A stretch of DNA of 64,000 nt from Bacteroidales bacterium (GTDB lineage Bacteria; Bacteroidota; Bacteroidia; Bacteroidales; Muribaculaceae), in contig SUXI01000005.1 of assembly GCA_015060975.1 (NCBI GenBank), positions 119,810 through 183,809 of the forward strand, read 5' to 3'. The position numbers and the translations under genes were made by a program. Shown one piece after another: positions 11,282-20,593 of the stretch (position 1 is the first letter of the stretch; the number at the start of each line of letters is the position of its first letter). A model generated the notes under the pieces. That model ran no database searches and was not told the DNA's origin. It worked only from the letters and a program-made list of their open reading frames with translations.

Positions 11282-11355
11282 TAGCGGGAACGAGAATTGA
11301 ACTCGTGACCTCCGGGTTATGAATCCGACGCTCTAACCAACTGAGCTATCCCGCC
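11282..11355 (-). tRNA. tRNA-Met (CAT)
   Basis: GGCGGGATAGCTCAGTTGGTTAGAGCGTCGGATTCATAACCCGGAGGTCACGAGTTCAATTCTCGTTCCCGCTA; loop TTCATAA; elongator Met vs Ile2 not resolved. Confidence 0.93.
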
Positions 11356-11603
11356 ATTTCTATTTTGCGAGTGCAAAGTTACAATATTTTTTTATATTGA
11401 CCAAAGTTTTTCAAAAATATTTTTCTTCACAAATCACAAACCCACAGAACAAAGCAACAGCGTTCATGCTAACAACAGACACAACTCTCCACATTTAAAT
11501 TGTTTATCGCACCCACTCTTCATATTTATTTTAATCTTAAAAATTTCTATCTTTATGAAATCTTATGTCTTTCTATGATAGCTATTCAGCTCTTTTAAAT
11601 GTC

Positions 11604-11817
11604 TAGGATGGGACAAAAGACGCACACGCAAATGCCTATGAATGGTGCAATTTCACCAATATGCAAGAGATTGCCGGGGTTAATGGCATTGAAATAGAAA
11701 AAAGCCATCGAGGGGGCTCGCTATGATATTTACGGGAGATTGCTCACTAAACCCACCGAGGGCATAAACATCGTGAAGATGAGCGACGGAACCACTCGCA
11801 AAGTGATAGTGAAATAG
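11604..11817 (+). pseudogene. Frameshifted 3' remnant of a BspA-like LRR/surface protein with sorting-type tail
   Basis: Frame 1: DGTKDAHANAYEWCNFTNMQEIAGVNGIEIEKSHRGGS; shifted frame: RYDIYGRLLTKPTEGINIVKMSDGTTRKVIVK*, followed by a terminator hairpin. Confidence 0.65.
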
Positions 11818-11847
11818 CAAATCTTAATCTTCAAAATAGTCATGAGG

Positions 11848-11886
11848 AGATGTGCCATAATTCAAAAGTGGCACATCTTCTTTTTT
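11848..11886 (+). terminator. Rho-independent terminator after the remnant gene
   Basis: AGATGTGCCA...TGGCACATCT then T-run. Confidence 0.7.
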
Positions 11887-11988
11887 GTCGCTACAAGGCA
11901 AAGGCTTTTAATTTTTCATTGTGAATTTTTAATTATTAATTATTATGCGTAATTTTGTAGCGTAAATAAGCTTATTACAATAACAGCA

Positions 11989-12831
11989 ATGGAAATCATA
12001 CGAAAAGTTGAACTTCTCCGCCGTCGTGTTGAGGAGGAAAAACAATGTGGACGCTCAGTGGGCTTGGTGCCTACGATGGGGGCGCTTCATGCCGGTCATG
12101 TGTCGTTGATTGACCGTGCCCGCAAAGAAAACGACATTGTGGTGGTGAGCGTGTTTGTCAACCCCACTCAATTCAACAATCCCGAAGACCTTCGCACATA
12201 TCCTCGCACCGAAGAAGCCGACTGCGAGAAACTGACCAATGCCGGTGTGGATATCGCATTTATTCCATCGGTTGACGAGGTATATCCCGAGCCCGACACA
12301 CGAGTGTTTGACCTTGGTCCCGTCGCCAAAGTGATGGAAGGAGCCATGCGCCCGGGACATTTCAACGGCGTGGCGCAAATAGTGAGCAAACTGTTTGACA
12401 TGGTACGACCTCACCGCGCTTATTTCGGCGAAAAAGACTTTCAACAAATAGCTGTGATACGTCGCATGACCGAGCTCGAAGGATTTAACATCGAAATTAT
12501 TGATTGCCCTATAAAACGCGAAGCCGACGGCTTGGCGATGAGCAGCCGCAACGTACGTTTGACAGCCTATCAACGAGCCATTGCACCCAACATATATCGC
12601 ACACTGCAAGAGAGTCTTGAAATCGCAAAATTCAAAACCGTGGAGCAAACCCGCCAATATGTAATAAACACTATCGATGACATAGATGAACTTGAAGTGG
12701 AATATTACGAAATTGTTGACGCAAAAACAATGCAACCCATAAAAAACTGGACCGATTGCGAAACCGCCGTGGGTTGCGTGACAGTATATTGCGGCGATGT
12801 GCGCCTTATCGACAACATTAAATATCAATAG
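11989..12831 (+). CDS. panC: Pantothenate synthetase
   Basis: 280 aa; [35 protein letters not shown] motifs. Confidence 0.97.
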   Translation: MEIIRKVELLRRRVEEEKQCGRSVGLVPTMGALHAGHVSLIDRARKENDIVVVSVFVNPTQFNNPEDLRTYPRTEEADCEKLTNAGVDIAFIPSVDEVYPEPDTRVFDLGPVAKVMEGAMRPGHFNGVAQIVSKLFDMVRPHRAYFGEKDFQQIAVIRRMTELEGFNIEIIDCPIKREADGLAMSSRNVRLTAYQRAIAPNIYRTLQESLEIAKFKTVEQTRQYVINTIDDIDELEVEYYEIVDAKTMQPIKNWTDCETAVGCVTVYCGDVRLIDNIKYQ

Positions 12832-12833
12832 CA

Positions 12834-13187
12834 ATGATGCAGATAGAAGTTGTAAAATCAAAGATACATCGTGTTACCGTAACCGAAGCCTGCCTCGATT
12901 ATATTGGTAGCATAACCATTGATGAAGATTTAATGGACGCCGCAAATATTATTGCCGGCGAACGTGTGTATATTGTCAACAACAATAACGGTGAACGTTT
13001 TGACACGTATGTAATTAAAGGCAAACGCGGTTCGGGTGTTATTTGCCTCAATGGCGCAGCGGCTCGCAAGGTTCAAAAAGGCGACATAGTGATAATAATG
13101 AGTTACGCCCTAATGCCTTTTGAAGAAGCAAAAAACTTCAAGCCATGGGTTATTTTCCCCGATACAGCCACAAACAAACTCATCTAA
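12834..13187 (+). CDS. panD: Aspartate 1-decarboxylase
   Basis: 117 aa; [23 protein letters not shown] with GS processing site. Confidence 0.97.
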   Translation: MMQIEVVKSKIHRVTVTEACLDYIGSITIDEDLMDAANIIAGERVYIVNNNNGERFDTYVIKGKRGSGVICLNGAAARKVQKGDIVIIMSYALMPFEEAKNFKPWVIFPDTATNKLI

Positions 13188-13215
13188 ATTCCTGAATAAT
13201 AAAAAGTAAAAATAT

Positions 13216-14565
13216 ATGTTTGAAAATCTAAGCGAGAAACTTGAGCGCAGTTTTAAGTTGCTCAAAGGTCAAGGCAAAATCACTGAAATAAATGTTGCCG
13301 AAACCCTGAAAGATGTGCGTCGCGCCCTACTTGACGCCGACGTAAACTATAAAGTCGCAAAACAATTTACCGATACCGTAAAAGCGAAAGCTCTCGGTCA
13401 AAATGTGATAAATGCCATCAAACCAAGCGAATTGATGGTGAAAATAGTACACGATGAGCTAACCCAACTCATGGGTGGAGAAACATCACCAATCAATCTT
13501 TCGGGCAATCCCACCATTATATTAATGTCGGGGCTTCAAGGGTCGGGTAAAACAACATTCTCGGGCAAACTTGCACGAAAATTAAAAAGCGAAAAAGGGA
13601 AACGTCCATTATTGGTGGCTTGCGACGTGTATCGTCCTGCGGCCATCGAACAATTAAAAGTGCTCGCTTCGCAAATTGATGTTCCGGTTTATACCGAAGA
13701 AGGCAACAACAATCCTGTTGAAATCGCTAAAAACGCCATTCAACACGCCAAAGCCAATCACCTTGATTTGGTTATTGTCGATACAGCCGGTCGCCTTGCT
13801 GTTGACGAGCAGATGATGAACGAGATTGAAGCAATCAAAAAAGCCATCAATCCTCAAGAAACATTATTTGTGGTCGATTCAATGACCGGGCAAGATGCCG
13901 TTAATACAGCAAAAGAATTTAACGATCGTCTTGACTTCGATGGTGTGGTATTGACCAAACTCGATGGTGACACCCGCGGTGGTGCCGCTCTTTCTATTCG
14001 CACTGTTGTAGCTAAACCGATTAAGTTTGTTGGTACCGGTGAAAAACTCGACGCCATCGACCCATTCCACCCATCGCGTATGGCCGACCGTATTCTCGGC
14101 ATGGGCGACATCGTGTCACTCGTTGAAAAAGCGCAACAACAATATGACGAAAAAGAGGCTCGCGAGCTACAACGCAAAATCGCTAAAAACCAATTCAATT
14201 TCAATGATTTCTTGAATCAAATACAACAAATCAAGAAGATGGGTAACCTCAAAGATTTGGCATCAATGATTCCGGGCGTGGGCAAAGCGATTAAAGATAT
14301 CGACATCGACGATGACGCATTTAAAGGCATTGAGGCAATAATCCAATCTATGACCGAAAAAGAGCGTCAAAACCCCGAAATCATCAATGGCAGCCGTCGC
14401 CAACGCATAGCAAAAGGCTCGGGTTCGACATTGCAAGATGTAAACCGCTTGCTAAAACAATTTGAAGACACCCGCAAAATGATGAAAGCTGCCACTGCGA
14501 TGAAGAATAACCCTATGAAAATGATGCGTCAAATGCGTCAAATGCGTCAGATGCGCCGCCGATAA
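13216..14565 (+). CDS. ffh: Signal recognition particle protein Ffh
   Basis: 449 aa; GLQGSGKTT, DVYRPAAIEQL, DTAGRL, TKLDGD; Met-rich C-terminus. Confidence 0.98.
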   Translation: MFENLSEKLERSFKLLKGQGKITEINVAETLKDVRRALLDADVNYKVAKQFTDTVKAKALGQNVINAIKPSELMVKIVHDELTQLMGGETSPINLSGNPTIILMSGLQGSGKTTFSGKLARKLKSEKGKRPLLVACDVYRPAAIEQLKVLASQIDVPVYTEEGNNNPVEIAKNAIQHAKANHLDLVIVDTAGRLAVDEQMMNEIEAIKKAINPQETLFVVDSMTGQDAVNTAKEFNDRLDFDGVVLTKLDGDTRGGAALSIRTVVAKPIKFVGTGEKLDAIDPFHPSRMADRILGMGDIVSLVEKAQQQYDEKEARELQRKIAKNQFNFNDFLNQIQQIKKMGNLKDLASMIPGVGKAIKDIDIDDDAFKGIEAIIQSMTEKERQNPEIINGSRRQRIAKGSGSTLQDVNRLLKQFEDTRKMMKAATAMKNNPMKMMRQMRQMRQMRRR

Positions 14566-14593
14566 AAGTATAATTTTTCAACGTTAAATCAAT

Positions 14594-15472
14594 ATGGAAT
14601 TAATAGATGGCAAGAAAATTGCCGACGATATAAAAAAAGAGATTGCAGTCGAAGTAGAAAAGATGGTTGCCGTGGGTAAAAAACGCCCACACCTTGCTGC
14701 AGTTCTTGTGGGACATGACGGCGGAAGCGAAACATACGTAGCTCATAAAGTGAAAGCGTGTGAACAATGTGGCTTCACCTCTACCCTCATTCGTTTTGAA
14801 GATGATGTTACCGAGGAAAAACTTCTTGGAACAATCGATGAGCTTAACAACAATGCCGATGTTGATGGCTTCATCGTGCAACTCCCTCTGCCAAAACATA
14901 TATCGGAACAAAAAATAATCGAAGCTATAGATTATCGCAAAGATGTTGACGGGTTCCACCCTATCAACGTGGGACGAATGTCGATAGGTCTCCCCTGCTT
15001 CCTTTCGGCTACTCCTGCCGGAATAATTGAATTGCTTCGCCGCTATAATATACCCACTAAGGGTGCAAATTGTGTGGTGCTTGGTCGCAGCAACATCGTG
15101 GGCAAACCTGTAGCAACACTGATGATGCAAAAAGGCTATCCTGGCGATGCAACCGTAACAGTGTGCCATAGTGCGACAAAAAATCTTAAAGAAATTTGCG
15201 CACAAGCCGATATTATAATTGCAGCTCTTGGCTCTCCCGGCTTCGTAACTGAAGACATGGTAAAACCCGGCGCCGTGATTATCGACGTAGGTACCACCCG
15301 TGTTCCTGATGCTACCCGCAAAAGCGGATTCCGTCTTAGTGGCGACGTCGATTTTGAAAATGTTGCGCCAAAATGCTCATTTATCACACCTGTTCCCGGA
15401 GGCGTTGGTCCAATGACTATTGTGTCATTGATGAAAAACACATTGTTGGCAGGTCAACATGTGATTTATTAA
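14594..15472 (+). CDS. folD: Methylenetetrahydrofolate dehydrogenase/cyclohydrolase
   Basis: 292 aa; [48 protein letters not shown]. Confidence 0.97.
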   Translation: MELIDGKKIADDIKKEIAVEVEKMVAVGKKRPHLAAVLVGHDGGSETYVAHKVKACEQCGFTSTLIRFEDDVTEEKLLGTIDELNNNADVDGFIVQLPLPKHISEQKIIEAIDYRKDVDGFHPINVGRMSIGLPCFLSATPAGIIELLRRYNIPTKGANCVVLGRSNIVGKPVATLMMQKGYPGDATVTVCHSATKNLKEICAQADIIIAALGSPGFVTEDMVKPGAVIIDVGTTRVPDATRKSGFRLSGDVDFENVAPKCSFITPVPGGVGPMTIVSLMKNTLLAGQHVIY

Positions 15473-15491
15473 AGATATCGGCTACATTTCA

Positions 15492-16591
15492 ATGACTACA
15501 TTATTTGTATCACTTTTCATATCACTATCATCGCTCCTCTTTGGGGAGCAAGATAGTGTGGAATTGGTATTTGCCGGTGATGCAATGCAGCATAAAGCAC
15601 AAATCAACGCCGCAAAGCAAGCCGATGGCTCTTACTCGTTTAATGAATGTTTTGCGGCAATTGCCCCATACGTTTCTGAAGCCGACTATGCTGTAGTAAA
15701 TCTTGAGACACCAATCGGAGGTGCGCCCTATTCGGGCTATCCCATGTTTTGCGCTCCCGACAGCTATTCCATAGCATTAAAAAATGCAGGATTCGACCTT
15801 ATGCTCACTGCCAATAACCATGCTCTTGACAGGCGGGATAAAGGAGTAAAACGCACTCTCGATGTGCTTGATGCGCAAGGTCTTGACCATGTGGGAACAT
15901 ACCGTAATCAAGCGGATAGAGAAAAGTCATTACCTCTTATCAAGAATATTAACGGATTTAAGATAGCATTCCTCAATTACACATACGGCACAAATGGCAT
16001 AAAAGTGCAAAATGATGTTGTGGTTGACTATATCGACAAAGCAAAAATCAAAAAAGATATTGCTGAGACTCGTGCAGCCGGGGCTGAAGTTCTTTGCGTG
16101 TGTATGCACTGGGGTGTTGAATATGTATTGCTTCCCAATGCCTCTCAAAAGAGTTGGCAAACTTCTTAACCGAAGAAGGTGTTGATTTAATCATCGGTGG
16201 TCACCCTCACGTTATCCAACCAATGGAAATGCGTTGGAGCAAGGCTCACAACAAGAAAGTATTCTTGATTTACTCACTTGGCAACCTCATCTCAAATATG
16301 ACCACCAAAAACACCCGTGGTGGAGCTTTGGCTAAAGTGAAGCTTACTCGTGATGCAAATGGCAACCCTGTTGTCGATAGCGCATCATATCGCCTTGTAT
16401 TTACTCTTCAACCCGGTGGAGGTTCTAAAAACTTCCGACTAATTCCTGTTGAAAACTATACATCAGGTTCATTAAAGAACCATTGCAATCTGTTTGTCAA
16501 CAATGCCGAAAAGATTTTCAACAAACACAACATCGATGTCCCTCGCGACACAACTTCTATAAAGAAAAAAACATCATTAAATTTATTTTAA
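15492..16591 (+). pseudogene. CapA/PGA_cap-like metallophosphatase-fold protein, split by a -1 frameshift
   Basis: ORFs 15492..16169 and 16154..16591 are consecutive parts of one CapA-family protein (FAGDAMQHKAQ..., MHWGVEY, then GGHPHVIQPME); frame breaks at the A4 run 16147..16150. Confidence 0.75.
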
Positions 16592-16637
16592 ACCTGAAAA
16601 ATATCGCAAAGATATTGCCTAATCAAAAAAATAGTTG

Positions 16638-16645
16638 TAACTTTG
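16638..16645 (+). promoter_or_regulatory. TAnnTTTG -7 element upstream of tRNA-His
   Basis: TAACTTTG 17 nt before the tRNA 5' end. Confidence 0.5.
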
Positions 16646-16662
16646 CACCGTTGAAAAAACAT

Positions 16663-16737
<75 letters not shown>

Positions 16738-16742
16738 CTGCC

Positions 16743-16777
16743 AAAGAGAGTGTATCGGTGATACACTCTCTTTTTTA
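16743..16777 (+). terminator. Rho-independent terminator of tRNA-His
   Basis: AGAGAGTGTATC GGT GATACACTCTCT + TTTTT. Confidence 0.9.
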
Positions 16778-16896
16778 TTTTCTGACAGAATGAATATAAA
16801 CTTTCAGACAAGAGTACAGAAAGGCTGACGCTTATTTAATGCAGTACTTCATTAAATCGAAAATTAGAGTGTTAAATTTATTGATATTAAGATAGT

Positions 16897-17667
16897 ATGA
16901 GTTGGAGTGATATTAAGGAGTTGCTTGATGGAGAGGCGAGGAGGATTAATCATGTGGCTTTTATTGCTGATGATCCGGTGCAGTTTCCTCGTCGTTTTGA
17001 GCGTTTGCAAGATATAGAGATTGCGTCGTTATTGTCAGCCACTATCGCATGGGGCAATCGCAAGATGATATGCAATAATTGCAATAAGATGCTTGCTCTA
17101 ATGGATAACCAACCTTATGATTATGTTATGGATAAGGGCTACGAGGAGTTGCCCGACATGAATATCCACCGCACTTTTTTCAGTAAAAATCTGCGTTATT
17201 ATCTTTGCGGATTAAACTCTATCTACTCAAAATATGGTTCGTTGCACAACTTTGCAAAGAATATGGCGATATCCGCTTCAGAATTTCCATCTTGGAAACT
17301 TGTAGAGGAGATGAACAAGGTATTTGCCGAAGCAAATAATGGCGAAAGTGACAACAGATGCCTTCCCGGCAACCTACAAAACACGGCATTAAAACGTATT
17401 AATATGGCTCTACGATGGCTTGTACGTGATGATGGCATTGTGGATATGGGTGTGTGGAATGTAATAAAGCCCTCTCAATTGTTCATCCCTCTTGATGTGC
17501 ATGTGGGGAACGTGTCGCGTGAACTTGGGTTGCTCACTCGTAATGCTAATGACCGCAAAGCAACGATAGAGCTAACCGAGATGCTTCGCAGGATGAGACC
17601 TGAAGACCCGGTGTGGTATGACTATGCACTATTTGGGATAGGCATAAACAACAAAATTACCCGCTAA
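16897..17667 (+). CDS. TIGR02757/DUF2400 family protein
   Basis: 256 aa; SLLSATIAWGNRKMI, LFIPLDVHVGNVSRELGLL, PEDPVWYDYALFGIG. Confidence 0.85.
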   Translation: MSWSDIKELLDGEARRINHVAFIADDPVQFPRRFERLQDIEIASLLSATIAWGNRKMICNNCNKMLALMDNQPYDYVMDKGYEELPDMNIHRTFFSKNLRYYLCGLNSIYSKYGSLHNFAKNMAISASEFPSWKLVEEMNKVFAEANNGESDNRCLPGNLQNTALKRINMALRWLVRDDGIVDMGVWNVIKPSQLFIPLDVHVGNVSRELGLLTRNANDRKATIELTEMLRRMRPEDPVWYDYALFGIGINNKITR

Positions 17668-17744
17668 TAAATCTTATTAACCTATTTAAATCAAAATATT
17701 TTTAAATAAATCGCAGTAACGCAAATAATACGAAAGGGATTTTG

Positions 17745-17752
17745 TATCTTTG
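17745..17752 (+). promoter_or_regulatory. TAnnTTTG -7 element of efp
   Basis: TATCTTTG 36 nt upstream of ATG 17788. Confidence 0.5.
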
Positions 17753-17787
17753 CATTTTGGAATTAAATATAACCTAATATAAATTTT

Positions 17788-18354
17788 ATGGCAACAACAG
17801 CTGATTTTAAAAACGGAATGTGCCTTGACATTGATGGCAACTATTTCTTTATTGTAGAATTTCTTCATGTAAAACCAGGTAAAGGTCCCGCTTTTGTGCG
17901 CACCAAACTCAAAAACGTAAAAACCGGTCGTGTACTTGACAAAACATGGAACTCAGGAGTGAAAGTTGAAGAAGTGCGCATTGAGCGTCGTCCTTATCAA
18001 TACCTCTACAAAGACGATATGGGATATAACTTCATGCACACCGAAACTTTTGAACAAGTAGCGCTTCCCGGAGAAAGCATCGAAGGTGTACAATTCCTTA
18101 AAGAAGGTGATATTTGCGAAGCTATGGTACATGCAGCATCTGAGACTATACTCACATGTGAAATGCCTATCAACGTAATTCTTGAAATTACTTATACCGA
18201 ACCAGGCATAAAGGGAGATACCGCAACAAACACTCTTAAACCTGCTACAGTAGAAACCGGAGCCGAAGTTCGTGTTCCTCTATTCTGCAACATCGGTGAT
18301 AAAGTGAAAATTGACACTCGCGACGGTTCATACGTTGAACGCATCAAAGCTTAA
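17788..18354 (+). CDS. efp: Elongation factor P
   Basis: 188 aa; [20 protein letters not shown]-term [19 protein letters not shown]. Confidence 0.97.
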   Translation: MATTADFKNGMCLDIDGNYFFIVEFLHVKPGKGPAFVRTKLKNVKTGRVLDKTWNSGVKVEEVRIERRPYQYLYKDDMGYNFMHTETFEQVALPGESIEGVQFLKEGDICEAMVHAASETILTCEMPINVILEITYTEPGIKGDTATNTLKPATVETGAEVRVPLFCNIGDKVKIDTRDGSYVERIKA

Positions 18355-18370
18355 TAGCATATTCAATGTT

Positions 18371-18413
18371 ATCTAATAATAAAAGCCTTGAATCAAGGCT
18401 TTTATTATTAGAT
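18371..18413. terminator. Bidirectional terminator, perfect 20-bp inverted repeat
   Basis: ATCTAATAATAAAAGCCTTG AAT CAAGGCTTTTATTATTAGAT between convergent genes. Confidence 0.85.
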
Positions 18414-18436
18414 ATTGTTTAAAATACATGTAATTT

Positions 18437-19117
18437 TTATTTTGAACATTTCTCACAACCGCCTACTAGTTTCCATACAACAGCCGCCATAGCAGCTCCA
18501 ACGATTGGATTAACAATAAACACCCAAAGTTGCTTAAGAGCCTCGCCACCTTCGTATATAGCCGGACCGATTGAACGAGCTGGATTTACAGATGTTCCTG
18601 TGTATTTAATTCCTACCAAATGAATGAGAATCAAGCATAATCCAATCGCTAATCCGGCAAAGGTACCAGCACCTTTTTTCTCATCGGTAGTTCCTAATAC
18701 TACCAACACAAATATAAATGTAAGGATAATCTCAACGAATGAGCCTCCCGATACACTGCCACTACATACATTTGCGCCGGTTGTAGTGCCTTCAAATACA
18801 ATACCTGAGTTTTGAACGATAACAAACAACAATGTTGAGCCGATTATCGCACCTAAAACTTGAAACACAACATACAACATAGCATCTTTCCCCGATATGC
18901 GACCTGATGCCCAAACGCCAAATGTGATTGCTGGATTGATATGACAACCCGAGACACCACCAATGGTATAAGCCATTGCTACTACAGCCAAGCCAAACGC
19001 AATTGCCGTTCCAACCACAGATGCAGTATCAACGCCACAATTCAAACTAACTGCAGTGCCACAACCCATCAACACGAGAACCATTGTTCCCACCATTTCT
19101 GCTAAATACTTTTTCAT
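18437..19117 (-). CDS. aqpZ: MIP family aquaporin/glycerol channel (AqpZ-like)
   Basis: 226 aa; two NPA motifs (CHINPAITFG, TSVNPARSIGPA). Confidence 0.92.
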   Translation of the reverse strand: MKKYLAEMVGTMVLVLMGCGTAVSLNCGVDTASVVGTAIAFGLAVVAMAYTIGGVSGCHINPAITFGVWASGRISGKDAMLYVVFQVLGAIIGSTLLFVIVQNSGIVFEGTTTGANVCSGSVSGGSFVEIILTFIFVLVVLGTTDEKKGAGTFAGLAIGLCLILIHLVGIKYTGTSVNPARSIGPAIYEGGEALKQLWVFIVNPIVGAAMAAVVWKLVGGCEKCSK

Positions 19118-19148
19118 GAGAGAGATAATTTAACGGTTAATACTTATT

Positions 19149-20516
19149 TTATTTAACATCATAAATCAAAGTTGAATAATAAAGCGATTCATCGGGCTTT
19201 TTAATCGCAATTTTCAATACACCGGGTTCTTTAGGAACCACAGATATTGACATCGTGCCATCTTCATTTGTTTTCCAATCACGATAAAATGTTTCATTAT
19301 TTATTATTACCCATTCACCTTCAACTAACGGCTTTATCACAAATTCATATCTACTATTTTGCATCAACGTTCTGTCTAATGGAACATTTTTAACCTTCAA
19401 TCTATCTATTTGAGCATAAAACTTAGGCAGCTGGTTAACCTCCCCCCGCCTATACATCGACAGAAATTTATGTCCATCCACACCAAGTTCTTTTAAAGTC
19501 TTAGCATTATATTCTTCTATGTTTTTCAATTCAGGCATTGAGAATGGCGCCACAGCCTCAACACGGGCCCAATCATCGGTAGTAGGTGGATTTATTTTAT
19601 ATGCAAACAAATGATAATATTGATTATTTTCTCCTTTCATCATAAATACTACATCATTTTCATCTGTAGGCATAAAACGAATCGACCTTATATTCCCATT
19701 TTTACTCCACTCATCTTCTCCTACAAACCGGGCGTTATTTAGAGCAATCTCGCATGACCCGGTCTTTAATATCATAAATTCATATATTCGACCAATATTC
19801 AACTCCTTCAACATTGGCATTTTTAATATTTTGATATCTGCAGTTGGAAAATCATAAAAAATAGGTATGCTGAGATTTCCGGCTACCGCCGCATTAAAAA
19901 AAGCCTGAGCATCAAGCCCTAAATTCGTCAACATAGGTTTCAATCCTCCGGGAAATGCTTTAAACAACTCAAAATCTATAGGATTCTCCAACATTTGGTG
20001 GTTTATATCCTTAGGATAATGAGTAAAAATCATCCAATGCGGATCGACATGAAACCACGACATATCATTTTCACTTCGGGTAAAAACGCCACCATTCACA
20101 CTGCCAGCCCCCCATGTTGGGTCAATAAAAATATGACCTCCTTCAACCTCAACAATTAACCAAGCATGCCCATATTCAGACACAGAGCCATCACGCAACT
20201 TAGAGTCACCCTTAACTATCGTCGAAACCAAGCCAAGTGGCTCACCTAAGCGATAAAACAATTCACAATATGCTTGACACACACCCTTCTTTTGCTCAAA
20301 GCATTCGTCAGCAGTAAATATTGAATAATCTGTATCGTAAGCTATATTATTACACAACCACTTATATATAGCTTTTGCTTGATCATATTTTGTGGAACAG
20401 CCCTCCACTATTTTAGTTGCGACATTAGAATAATCATATTTTGTAGGCGATATTGCCCACAAGTCTATTGCAACAAATAATAGTAATATAATTAAGACTA
20501 TTCTACATCTTTTCAT
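19149..20516 (-). CDS. Secreted transglutaminase-like domain protein
   Basis: 455 aa; signal peptide; KKGVCQAYCELF (Cys), GHAWLIVEVEGGHIFIDPTWGAG (His/Asp). Confidence 0.85.
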   Translation of the reverse strand: MKRCRIVLIILLLFVAIDLWAISPTKYDYSNVATKIVEGCSTKYDQAKAIYKWLCNNIAYDTDYSIFTADECFEQKKGVCQAYCELFYRLGEPLGLVSTIVKGDSKLRDGSVSEYGHAWLIVEVEGGHIFIDPTWGAGSVNGGVFTRSENDMSWFHVDPHWMIFTHYPKDINHQMLENPIDFELFKAFPGGLKPMLTNLGLDAQAFFNAAVAGNLSIPIFYDFPTADIKILKMPMLKELNIGRIYEFMILKTGSCEIALNNARFVGEDEWSKNGNIRSIRFMPTDENDVVFMMKGENNQYYHLFAYKINPPTTDDWARVEAVAPFSMPELKNIEEYNAKTLKELGVDGHKFLSMYRRGEVNQLPKFYAQIDRLKVKNVPLDRTLMQNSRYEFVIKPLVEGEWVIINNETFYRDWKTNEDGTMSISVVPKEPGVLKIAIKKPDESLYYSTLIYDVK

Positions 20517-20593
20517 AGTTAAATATTATTTTTCTCTAAAAAATAAAACAGTTATCTATTTCAATTAGACATAGATAACTGTTAGAACACATA

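Noticed and set aside
12055-12861. 268-aa minus-strand ORF antisense to panC
   Set aside because: Cys/His/Phe-rich shadow ORF of a strongly supported panC gene.
14600-15205. 201-aa minus-strand ORF antisense to folD
   Set aside because: Shadow ORF; folD is unambiguous on the plus strand.
16147-16150. Programmed -1 frameshifting as the primary explanation for the CapA split
   Set aside because: The site (TCT CAA AAG AGT) is not a canonical X XXY YYZ heptamer; a single-base indel or sequencing error is more likely, so it is only listed as an alternative.
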